Below are positions 22,305 through 34,800 of a stretch of DNA of 64,000 bases, one piece after another. Numbering within the stretch: position 1 is the first letter of the stretch; each line of letters starts with the position of its first letter. The notes beneath the pieces are model-generated. The model was not told the origin of the DNA, did no database searches, and was given only the letters and a program-made list of their open reading frames with translations. Source of the DNA: Nectonema munidae (taxonomy: Eukaryota; Nematomorpha; Nectonematoida; Nectonematidae); the NCBI GenBank assembly GCA_030549495.1, contig JAUIRK010000768.1, forward strand, positions 1-64,000, in the 5' to 3' direction. Position numbers and translations under genes: made by a program.

Positions 22305-25300
22305 AGATCTTAGCTACAACAAAATAGAAAGCCTTTCAGATTCTACTCTCTTGCCCTATTCCAAGCTACGCTCTCTGTAAGTCATTCTTTTATACACCTT
22401 GCTTAAAAGAATCCTTAAAAATGAGGATTTAAACCCTTATCTGCGCATCATTAGTTCTCTTCTCAGAAGTATTTCAAATAACTTCAAGAAGGCATCTTAA
22501 CTCTAAAGTCTTGACTGAAAATGTATGTTTAACATTTCAATCTCTACAGTCTAGACTCTAGACGAAGGCTCAGCAAACTTTTGAAGTGAAAGAGCCATAT
22601 CAGCTATCTATCTTTGAAAGCATATATACAAGTATGCTAGAGTAATTATCATAACTCTTGAAAAATGAAGACAGGCTTTTAAATTGGAATCGGTAATTTC
22701 GTTTCTCAGTTTTAATAAAATCCATGCCAGAAAACGACTGTTCACACAAGTAAGTTGATCCATATGCAAACTTTTTCAACTCGGAGTATGAGTCAGGAAG
22801 GCAATTTCATGTATTAAAAATAATTAAATCACAATTTGATACATCTTTTGATAGAGAGTCGCTTTGTTCAGAAATCAATTTGCATTTTTTCCTTCCAATT
22901 CCTCCATTTCAGTTTTAAGAAGAAGACATTTTGAAAATCACATCTCCTTGCTTAACAAGTTGATCAATTGTAACTCAAAACTTGCGCTATCAATACCCAA
23001 AGGAGAAAAATTTATTTCACTAACTAACATCGGAATAAAGAGGATTTGTTATGAAAGCTTGAGTAGCTTTGTTATTTTGAAGCCTTTGGCAAAAAGATTC
23101 TCTCATATTTAAAAGCAATGTTTTGGAATCTTTTTCATTGATTGACGTCTTTTGTTTTTTTGAAGATAATCCAATAAATTTGGAAAGTGATTTAAATTCC
23201 TCATTTCTAAATCTTCAACAAAAAAACAATTTCTTCCAGCATAGAAAATCCAGTGCTTCCATTTCCTTGTAATTTTAGATTAAGATGATAAGCAATATCC
23301 ACTAACAAAATATACTTTTTACCAATATTTTGAAGAAAAACTTTAATTTCACTTAAGCAACACACAAAACATTTCAGCATGATTTCTATAAAATTGTGCA
23401 TACTCCATTCCTTTGGAAATTATTTGAGGATCGTTTACCCGTTCTATTTCACTTTGTAGTTTTTTAATGTTATTTCACAATCTTTTTTTTTTATATATAT
23501 TTATTTATGAAGCGTGGACAAGCCAATCTCAAATCCATACTTTTCTTTAATTTTAGATTTTAGGATATCAAGCGTTATTCAAGGATTACTTTCTATATTC
23601 ACTTCAATAAAATTCATATGTTCTTCATTAAGCTTTTTGGCGCGGTTTTCTCCTGCTCTATTAACTGTTATTACTCCTCCATTATCCTCATATCTTTGAT
23701 ATATAGACTTTTTCGATAATTAAAGTTAGTTATTTTTGCAACATCACTCAAAGTAATTCCGTTTTGAGTAACAAGTCTCACCCCTCTTATTTTTATCTTT
23801 GACAATTTTTGCTTACATTTTCTCAAAAGAAAGAAATGAAAAAATAAATTTCAGTATTTATTGTAAAAAATTGCAAACCGATTCGAATACACACGCATAT
23901 GAGTTTTTTTGTGCAACTTATTTTTTTTAAACTTTCTCTTTTTAAAAAAATTCCATTAAATTTAGCAATTTATTTGAAAACCGGTTAGATAATTTAATTT
24001 TGAAAAAAAATTTATTTTCAAAAATTATGCTTAAACTAAAGATAACCATTTTTTATTCTTTTTTTGATAAATATGCCTATAACAGTTGAGACAGTTTATT
24101 ATACTCCATTAAAAACTGTCTTTAGATTTAGTTTTTTACTTTTAAAAATGGAAAATGTCAAAAAACATTCAAAAAAATTATTTTTCCAACTTAATAAACA
24201 TCATTGAATTAAATTTGCTTGCCCAGTAAATTAAATAAAAAATAGTCTGGAATAATTATCATCAAAGTTAGTTCAATTTCATTTTACTTATTTTCTTAAT
24301 TTTGTTTTTTCACAAAATGTATTTTAAATTAGCATACTAATTTGAAATAAAAAAATTTGATTGAAAAATCATGAGGAGGAATTAAAAGTGAAAAAGGACG
24401 AATTCAATGTCAAAATGGTGGATATTGAAGATCATATTCAAAACTCAAAATAGTGTAGGTAAGGGCAAAATGGGATAAAATTTCTTCTTCTTCTACTCCT
24501 TGTCCCCAAGTTGGAGGTCGGTGGCCATGATCTTGAGCCATTATTGTTTTTGATCATGGCATTTTAATCGAAGCGTAGTTTTATAACCGGATGCTCTTCC
24601 TGACGCCAACCATTTTGTTTTAGGAGCTGGAAACCCTTAGCCTTTGCTCACTCAAAAGCTATACCCGCAAGGCAGCGGTAGTTTGAAATCAGAGTTGCTC
24701 TCTCCTAGAACATCTGTCAGCCAAGACTTTTAGTTTGAAACAACTCCATCGCGGGAAGGCAGATCTAGAGATTCAGTGCAAGAGGCATTGGCATTTGCAG
24801 GATCCGGAGTTAAAAATGGGATAAAATTTAAATGTGTGAAAAAACTTCTTTAATTAAGAATTAAAGCATTAACTTACCTTTTAACGCGTTTACATCCAAT
24901 TGGACGACGGTGTCCAATAAAATAACGATCCTTTGCTCAAGCTATATAAAAACTGATTGAAAAAGATAAGCCGCTATTCTTTTCAAAAACCTCTTGGCCT
25001 TAAATCCTTACGTGAAATAGCCAACTAAATAAACGTAAATTAATTAATTTACTTATACGGAAAGAAATTGTTTTTTTAGAAAAAGTTTCCTTACAATATA
25101 TATTTGATGTTTTGATTCAGGAAGTAAAAAAGTGATTTTATTTCAGAAATATGAAGCACAATAACTTGATGACAATGCCAAATTTAAAGTACAATCTACA
25201 CTTGCAAGAAATCGTGCTGTAAGAATGAATATTTAGAATTGTGCTTAAAGCTTCACCTTTCAATTTTCTTGTTATTTTCATTTTTAGATCGCACAACCAC

Positions 25301-28300
25301 ATATCTTTCATTCCCCAGGACACATTTTCCAATTTGTTTCACCTGACATACCTCGACATCAGTCACAACAATATCACTGGAATACTCTCAAACAGCTTCA
25401 CCCTCGTTAACCCTATCAATACACTGTATGTTACAGATTCTTGATATTTTTACTTCATTTTATAATCACTTTAATCTATCTTTTACAAACTTGCAAGATG
25501 ATTACACAAATTAAAACAATCTCTTAAAACACAGCTCTAATAAGTGATAAAAAATTGATTTTGAATAATTCTTCAATTTGATTAAATTATCATTATTATC
25601 ATCAATGAATTTCAAATTCGATCCCATTTATTATAATTATTTGGAATTTTTAGTTTAAAAATATTCTAAATAGATGAGGTCTTTGTGTAAAACGTATTAT
25701 ACCATTTCATATACGCTCAAAATTGAGCGATTTAATTTAAACATCATATTTCCATTTATTCACTATGTGAAGGAATTTTGAGAAAAATTGAAGCGTAAAC
25801 GTATTCAAGGAGCATATCCTATTTCATTGGCGGAGAGTTATCCAATAAACTAACGGCACAGCCCATACACCTATTCGCCAACATTTCGCTTGAATCTTGT
25901 TACATCTCCTTGTTGCTACAAGCCATTTTAATTTATCTTTGTTTCAGACTTCTCGACAACAATATGATAAAAAGTTTGCACTCTTCCGTGTTTGATCAAC
26001 TTCAGTCGTTGCAGAAGTTGAAGCTGAACAAGAACAAAATTTCATACCTTCCCTCTGACTTATTCCAAAATAACACCCGTCTCAAATACCTGTAAAGTTT
26101 TGCATACTACATATTCATCATCATCGTGTTGTTGTCATTTCCCTTTCATATACTCTCAATGGGGGGGGGGACACCATTAATGCTTTAAATATATTTTCAT
26201 CTTCAAGAAAATTGTTCACGTAATAATAATAAAATAAGATTTCTGTGCATTGCAAAGGGGGTATGTGTTACATGATAGGCATAATTCATTCATTCATTCA
26301 TTCTCTCAGTGATGATTGCAAAATATGAGAATCTCCCACCTCTATATTTGTGTGTGCGCGAAATTATGCTTGCATAGAAGAATACGAAAACCCTTCTAGA
26401 TGTGATAGCTACAGCACAGGATTCTCTTAAGGTTTGCTTCCCAACAGGGGGTAAATTTCTTCTACCCAGTAGGGGTAGGCTTACTATTTATCATTAGTAA
26501 AGAATTGATTCATTGTTGGAAATATATGTGTGTAAGAAAAATGGCTTCATGTATTATTATTTGCATTTTTTTAATAACTACGAAGAATGGTGAATTTCTG
26601 TTGCGTAACAGCTACTTATTATCAAGACTGACAAAGAATCTAACTCGCTAATTTTAAATCGATTTTCACTTTTTTTTTAAAAAGTGTGTCAATAAAGTCA
26701 TGCAAAATATTAAGTCAATAAAAAGTAAAAAATCATTTGCTACTAAGCTCATGTCAACAAATCAAAAATTACAATATTTTTTTGAAATTTCTCAACTTTT
26801 TATCCTTTCATTTAAAATTTGCCTTTAATATGACATCATTTCTTGAATGTTGGACTTTTTTGTCTCAGAAAATGATATTTCATAATTATTAAGTGCAAGA
26901 TGATGATTATCAGGCTTCTATTAAAAATAAGCTCATAACTTCCCCTTAGTCAATACGTTTTTAAAGGATGTCACATTGGCTTTGAAGGCACTAACTTTTT
27001 TTCCTTAAAAGTAAATAAACTCATTGTGCTCCTGGAAAAGATCATTCGTATACAAATAAACTTTTTTATCCTAAAATTTTTCATTCTCTTTTTTGCCCTG
27101 AAAGATAAAAAGATCGCCATTTTTTTGATAAAATGAATTGAGCATTTAACGTTCTTGGTTAAATATTTGAGTTATATTGATAATAATATTTCAATAATAT
27201 TATTGTATGCTTTGTTAACTCCCTAAAATTTAACGACAAAATCATTGTTTTTTACACTCCGGTTAATTTCATAGTTTTTTTAAATGTTCTGTTCGGATTA
27301 ACGATGCTTGACTCTATTTACACATATGAAGATTAATCACATATTCCACATCGTGTTCAACTATTTCTCGCAAAATTAAACATAGAGGGGCGGGCAAATA
27401 AATTTGTGTATGTAAAAGTATGCATGTTGTCTTATTTTTAATTTTATTATTTTTTTTCAGAGATCTCAACAAAAATCATTTGTCAACGGTTGAAAGCTTA
27501 ACTTTTAGCAAATTGGACAATCTTGAAGTGTTAAAGCTTAAACACAACAACATTCAGTACTTCAAGGATGGATGCTTTTGGGGCTTGAATAACATCCGCA
27601 CATTGTAATTTTTGTTTATGCATCATTTTTTAATTTTTTTGAAAAGAGAACAACTTGTTTTTCGAATCAAGCGTTTCATGTTTTCTCATTTGGTTAATTC
27701 ATGATCGATATCGTATGTCAAGTCAAATCAAGCACACAGCCCTCTTAGTTCTTTTCAATTTCCTGCATTTAGATACCTTTAAACTTCATTGATACATAGA
27801 CCGTTTTATATTGCAAAATCTTTTTACCCTTATTTCTACGTTTTCAAACAAAATGAAGCATTTCTATCTAAAAAGTTTCAGAATCAAATTTGATCGCGAA
27901 GTTAAAAAGTTGCTTCAATTTTGAAAGATCAAAGTAAAATAGACCAAGTTTTCAGAAATAAATTATCGGCAAACGATGAACAGAACGTTTGCCCTGCAAT
28001 TACTTCTTATACAAAAGAAAATTCAAAGCTACAATCGAAAAAAATACGGTGAGCTCATTCTTGACTTCAAGAAAGAGTCGTTTGAAGGAAGACCTTGGCT
28101 AGAATTTTGCCTGTTAAAAAAGCAGCATTTTGTTTTACATGCAGGAATTTTTCCATGAGGGACAAAGAGAAAAATGAAACTTTTACTAAAAATGGGTTTA
28201 CAAATTGGAAGGACGCTTTAGACAAGGAACAACAGGGCTTTAATAAACACGAAAAGTCGTTGAATCATGTTTTCACGTTTTCAATGTGGGCTGAATTCAA

Positions 28301-31300
28301 AAAAAGATCTGAGTCCAATAAAGAAGTATCCACTTTAATTAATGATGCCAAACTAGAAAAAAACAGGCGGGTTTTTCATTTTTTTCAGACACTTTTGTAA
28401 ATCTTATGCTTCTTTCTTATCTGAAAGAGTATACAAAAAAATTGTCAACAATGAAATCTTGACATTTTTTCCAGAAAGTCCAGAAGGATTCAACTTTTTT
28501 GAAAAAAAATTCCAAAAAATTAATTTCTGTGATATTTCATGATTTCCAAATAAAAATAAAAATTTTTTTATTGATATCACATTACTGAAATTCTTAAAAT
28601 ACATGTGCTTTAACTACATGTGCTACATTCTTTTTTGGTAAATATGTCTGCTTTACGTATAAAAATATCTATTATATTTTTAGAAATCTTCTTTTCTGGA
28701 ATTTATCCTTCTGATTGCTCTTACTCAACCATTTTTGCATGCAACTTTAGTTGCTTCTGCAAACTGTCAAAATCCTAAGCGTCAACCATTATTGCCATGT
28801 TCTAACAATTCATGAAATAAATATTAAAATTGGTAAATTCTTGAGAAGTCTACAGAACACACTTGTATGAGGATAAATTTTAACCTTTGCATTCCAGATA
28901 TTCTTTGAATTTTATTATTTTAATGTTTTGAAATCAATAGATGTAATTTCCTTTACCCTCTTGTATTTTCTTATAAAAATTTGAACGGAAGGTGTTTGTT
29001 TCGTTCGGGAATCTAAATAACCTTTGACGTTATTGCAATTCTCTTTTCATGTTTCATCTTTTGGTTCCCTTGATTGATGCAGCAAACTTTTTTTCGTTTT
29101 GATACTTATTAAAAGATTTTGTACTCTTATACTCTTCCAGAAAATAATAAGTTGTGCTTAATCCGGTTTTGCGAATGCTGATAAAGACATCGGATGCATT
29201 TCTATCGAGCTTAAAACACCATTATTTTATTAATTTGAACTAAGTGATAAAAATAGTGAATTCAAAATGATTTTCACGTGATTAATTTAACCAGCAATTG
29301 CTCTTTGTATGAGTAAAACATTTCTATTTTATCAACAATTGCTCGAAAGCAGAAATCTTTTTGGTGAAACGGCCCCCTACTATATTAAACTAAGCAATAT
29401 TTAAAATAAACAAAAAACGGTTTTAAAGGAATGACCAATAAAATCAAAATATTTATTTTATCTCAAGATCAAGATTCTAAATAAATTTGCGAGAAGGCTG
29501 CTTCGTTTTGTTTTCTGCATTTGAAATAAGAGATTTCAAAGTGTATTGTATTTTATAAACGTAATAATCCCAAACTTTTTGAGCATCATTTTTTAGCTTC
29601 ATATAGCCATTCAGAACGCGAATATTTTTCTGATTAGATAGAGTTTTTTACCAAGTTAGACGACCTAGGCATGTCTTTATATAATGAACAATTTTTGATA
29701 CCTTTACCCAGAAGTTTCTGATAACATATTATTTTCAAAACAGAATGAATGTGTGTCCTAATCTCCGTATCCGTGAATCTGGAAATTTTCACATACCAGA
29801 GCCCAGCGGGGACCCTGATCTTCTCCGTTCCCCGCGGGAAAGATTTTAACCCCGCTATCGAGGAAGTAATAGTAAACTTGATCGTCCATATTCTGCAAAT
29901 GTATACATTATTTACAAAGTTTTTATTATCTTCATTATCCTTTTGTAAATATATACACTATTTACTTTTCAACATAATTTCAATTATATGAAATAATACA
30001 GGAAAAATTTTTGGGTTCGGTTTCATCAAATCTCCAATGAAATTGAAATTTATTTCGTCTCATGCGGTTTCACTAACCGATGTATTTTTTTATACTTTTC
30101 CATGGAAACCGCCATTTTTTCACTACTATTCAGTGCGTCGTAGAAAAAAATGGCAGCTCGTTTTAGTTTCTTTTCCTTTTGCTGATTCTTCTTTCTTCAA
30201 AATGTCCCGCCCGTATCGTTCCCCGCCAAGAGAGCTATGCATAAAAATAACTATTTCAGATAAACTGGAAAGCACATAAAAGTAAAAGAACGACTTCATT
30301 TTAAGAAATATTTATGGCCCAATCAACCCCCTCTCCTCTTTAATACCCCACTGCACACACACACACATGCAATTATACTAAATAAATGTAATAGTAGGTA
30401 ATGAAATACAGCAAAATCTGTCTTAACAGTCAATTTGATACAACGGTCAATTCTCTATACCGGCCACTTTGTAACATCCTGATTCAGTATAACTACAAAA
30501 GACCAGAAATCTAATTGAGCGGTCACTTATATCTAAAACTGTCGTTTTCAATCGGTTCCATATGCGTGCCTCTTTTAAACAGATTTTTAAACTAAATCAG
30601 TTGTCCCTCCACAATCACTTTATTTTGTTTTCCTAACATCTGACGAATATCCAAACCTTTAAAACATTTTAATATGACATATTTAATTAGAATTCTTAAA
30701 TATAAAATTCTATTATACCAAATATTAATGTATTTATATCAAAAGAAAAATTAAACAAATTAATTTTCGAGATTTTTTTCTTTAAATTTAATGGCTGGTT
30801 TTAGATCTTTTTGGATTTCTTGTTCAAAAAACTTCAGATGGGCGTTTAGAGTACACAAATCAAATTGGAAAATCGCGCAATTCATTTGTTTTTGCGCTTA
30901 TTAAAAAAAAACCTATCAAATGAAATATGACCTATCAATTGCTATTTTGCTGCAATGTAAAAGATTTTAAATCACATTTGCTATTTATTTTGGCATAAAT
31001 TTTAGTTTCCATTTTATTATTAATTCTGTGTTTGAAAAAATATTCATCAAAATATCAAACAAATTATTTTATCATTCATTAGAAAATTTTCAAATTCAAA
31101 TATTAGATTTGAAAAATCCGCGAATTATAGAAACCGTGAATGTTGAAGATGAACTGTAATGATATTTTTGACATGTATCATTGCTTTATTTTTCAATAAG
31201 TCCATGCAATTTATCTCTCTTTTAGACAACTAGATTACAATTTCATTCAGCGAATCACAAATCAATGGCTCTTTGGTTTGGGTAATTTGAAGTATCTTAG

Positions 31301-31857
31301 TCTTTCACACAATCAAATTTGGAATATGGAGTATAAAGATTGGCGTTCGTGTCAACTTTTAGAACTGTAATTCCTGCTTTTTTTCTTTCTTTTTTTCCAA
31401 CTTTTTAATCAAAATCACTTTTCTTACCTAAGCGATTTGAGTCACAACAACTTAACCAGTCTTCCCTTTGAAGCCTTTTACTTTCTTCAGCAACTGCAAA
31501 GACTCGACTTAAATCACAATCAAATCATCAGTATAAACGAATACTCCTTCAAAAGTTTAAAACAACTTTTGCAATTGTAAGTTAAGAAAGGGAAATTCAT
31601 TCTCATCTTAATTGAATGATGTTTTGAAGGGATCTCAGTCATAATACACTCTCAACGACTTTTGAAGAAGCATCAGAGCCCCAATTTCAAGACCTTGTTT
31701 CTCTCAAATCTCTTAGTCTTGCACACAACTTCATAAAGACAATATCCTACAGCATGTTCAATTCCCTACATCGTCTGCAAGAGTTGGATTTGTCTGGGAA
31801 TGAGATAGTATCCATACAGAATGATTCTTTTAACCTCCTAAAAGCTCTTCAGAAAAT
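22305..31857 (+). CDS. LRIG: LRIG exons encoding leucine-rich repeats 1-15
   Basis: Eight exons, each starting with the third base of a codon and ending after two, code whole repeats, so each is a multiple of three and near 72 or 144 bp. The repeats per exon are 1, 1, 2, 2, 2, 2, 2 and 3, giving 15. Typical units are DLSYNKIESLSDSTL (exon 1), LDISHNNITG (exon 3), LKLNKNKISYLPSDLF (exon 4) and LDLSGNEIVSIQNDSF (exon 8). The second unit (MKHNNLMTMP) is shortened, as in LRIG1. The symmetric phase allows repeat gain or loss by exon shuffling. Six of the seven introns inside this block are under 4 kb; the largest (27605-31225) is 3.6 kb. Confidence 0.9.
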
Positions 31858-34800
31858 GTTTGTTTTTATCGCTTCAAGTTTTTTTTAAATTTATTTCTTG
31901 TTAATGAATTATTAGAGAGATCAGCTCAAATTCATTTCTCTGTGATTGCAATTTAATTTGGTTAAATGACTGGATTCACTCAAAGTCCAAACTGGTCTCT
32001 AATTTTGTTTCAAATTTTGAAAATACTTCATGCGCATATCCAAAGTCTTTCAACGGTCTTCCAATACTCCATGCAGACGTTTCAAGTTTTTCATGCAAAA
32101 AGTTATACAAGCCGAAGATTTTACGAGAACCTGTACCAGAATTTTCAGCTCTCAGTGGTAAAAAATGGAACCTGACGTGTTCTGCAGTTATTTCAAATGA
32201 CGCTAATTTAAAAGTAAGTTTTACCCAAATTTAGTTGATCGAGTTTTTATCTTTTTTGAACGCTTTTTAGATAACTTGGAAAAAAGATGGAGGTGAAATG
32301 CATCTGTTGGATGCAATCTACTTGCTAGAAAATGCAAACATTAATCTAGGCAGTAGTGATGATATGGATAACGACTATTACTCCAATCACAATTATTATA
32401 CATCTTTGAAGAAAGAAAGAATTGACAAAAATGGTAAGATGATTTTTATTTTTCTTTGACTTTTTCAAAAACTTTAATTTATCGTGTTGCAAAGTGTGCT
32501 GAACATGATAGAAATCTAACGGATATCTTCTTCTGCAAACTGCCAAAACCCTAAGCTTCAACATGACTGTGTTTCAGCCTATTTAAATTATAATAAATCA
32601 ACATGTGTTGTTTACTTTAAAAAGGTTATATGAATTAGGTGTTTCAAAACATAGGAAATTTTTTTAAAAAAACCTTGTATACCTTTTTAGTTTTTCCTTA
32701 TGTTACATAAAATAAAAAAATTATTTTAATTTTTTTTAATATTTCCTATTTTTAATGAATGCTCAAGACATTAAAATTTTTTATTTTTAATTAAGAACAA
32801 TGAATACGTTTAAATCAAAGCAAATTTTTTTAATTGTATTTTTATATAAATTTATTCTAAGTTTTAGAGCAATTAAAAAGAAGCAATTTTTTAGAGCAAA
32901 ATTAATTTTTTTATTTAAAAAAAAAGTTCTAAATTAATTTTCTTTCTACAGATTCCCTAAGGATTGCATACCCAATGTCATGCTTTAACTCAGAGTTATG
33001 ATTAGAAAAAATTTCTCTTTGGAACTATTTTCTAAAAAAATTGCCCATCTGAATGCCATTTTTGACGAAAAGTCAGCCCACGGTTGAGAAACCCTGGCAT
33101 ACATTATGTTAACATTATATTCATAATTTGGGAAATACCTTTTCTCTACAGGAACCGAATTGATCAAGCTAACAACTTTCCTGATTCAGCCGTACGCTCA
33201 GGAAATAGATGACGGCTCATATCAGTGCATCTTCTCAAACGAGTTGGGTGCTTCTTATTCGCGCAAGGCTCAAGTCAACATCAACGTCTCTCCCTTCTTC
33301 ACAGTTAGGCCGCGCGACATCAGCGTTAAAAAGGGTTCTACAGCGAAGCTGGAGTGTGGAGCAGCAGGAAAACCCAGCCCAAGTGTAAGTACTGCTTCTT
33401 TGTTTTAAGCCTCTTACATCTCCTACCAATGCCGCCTTACTAATCCAATCTGAGGGGTACAGATGCTCGCGAGGACGACTCTTGGGCCGGCAAATATATA
33501 ATTGTAAACGTAGTCACTTTCAGAAAGAAATGAATTTGTTTCTGTGCATTCTGTTTTTTTTTTTAGAAAAACCGCGTAAGCAAAGTTGTATTTGTCAATA
33601 ACATTTTTTGAATTAAAAACGTTCTCCTAAATGTTCTCTTTCTAATCTTTTTGCAGATCTCTTGGCTGAAGGATAATTCAAAAGAAATACCTGCAGCACG
33701 ACAACAGCGAATGGGTGTCATGTCTCCACAAAATCACATATTTTACATTGTTAAAACAAAGTTGGCAGACTCTGGAATTTATACTTGCGTAGCCAAAAAC
33801 TCAGCTGGCACTTCTATGGCCAATGCATCTCTCATTATTCACGGTAATTCAGCTATATACTATATATAAATATATATTAGCTAATATATAAAATCAGGCT
33901 ATACCGCTGTTTTTGAGAGTCAGTATTTCAGTGTTTGGGTGTCTAATGTCAATATGTATGTGTACGTGTATTAGAGATGTTTCGCATGTGAAATTTTTTG
34001 AATCCGCGGATGCAAACGCAAGTTGTATACTGCTTAAAAATTCAGCGAGTTTATATTGTTTATCATAAGACATTTGGATAAAATAAAAATTGAAAACTTC
34101 CGAAAAAAACTTGCCGATATATAGAAAAAAGAAAAATGATGAAACTTAAATGATGCGGATGATGATGCTAAGAGGATGTAAAAAATTAATTTACTACGGA
34201 TGCCGATATCCGATACATCTATAATGATATATGTATGTCTAGATATTTTTGGTGTCAGATACAAATAAATGGCAAAGTTTGAGTCAAGGATGTCAAAAAA
34301 TGTTTATGTATGTATGATTGCGCTAACACTAAACCTAACACTAATGTTACTTATACACTAATCTTAACCCCCACAATATGTTTCCTAAATTTTACACATT
34401 AAGGCCCATTTGGAAATTGGTTGAGAACTTGTCAAATTTTATGCCAATTGAGGAATAAATTTGAATCGGCAAAATCAGCGGTAGAGTGCATCAAATTTCA
34501 CATCTAATATTTAGAGTTTCAAAACCAGGAATGTGTATAGCCCGGATTTTTTCATCCATGTTATGAAAGCAAAATTATTTTCTATAGGGGGTAGAATGTA
34601 GCAATATGGTTTTATTGATATATAACATTTTATTTGTCTGATCGCTAGTAAACCTATAAACTATTTGTATGTTCAAAGATCGTGGAATATTTGAAACTCC
34701 TTCAATCAGCATTGGAACATCAATAATTATATGATAATTATTAATTTTCTTTCTCATACATCCTATATGTGTATATAAGAGTGTGTTGGGTATGTAAATT

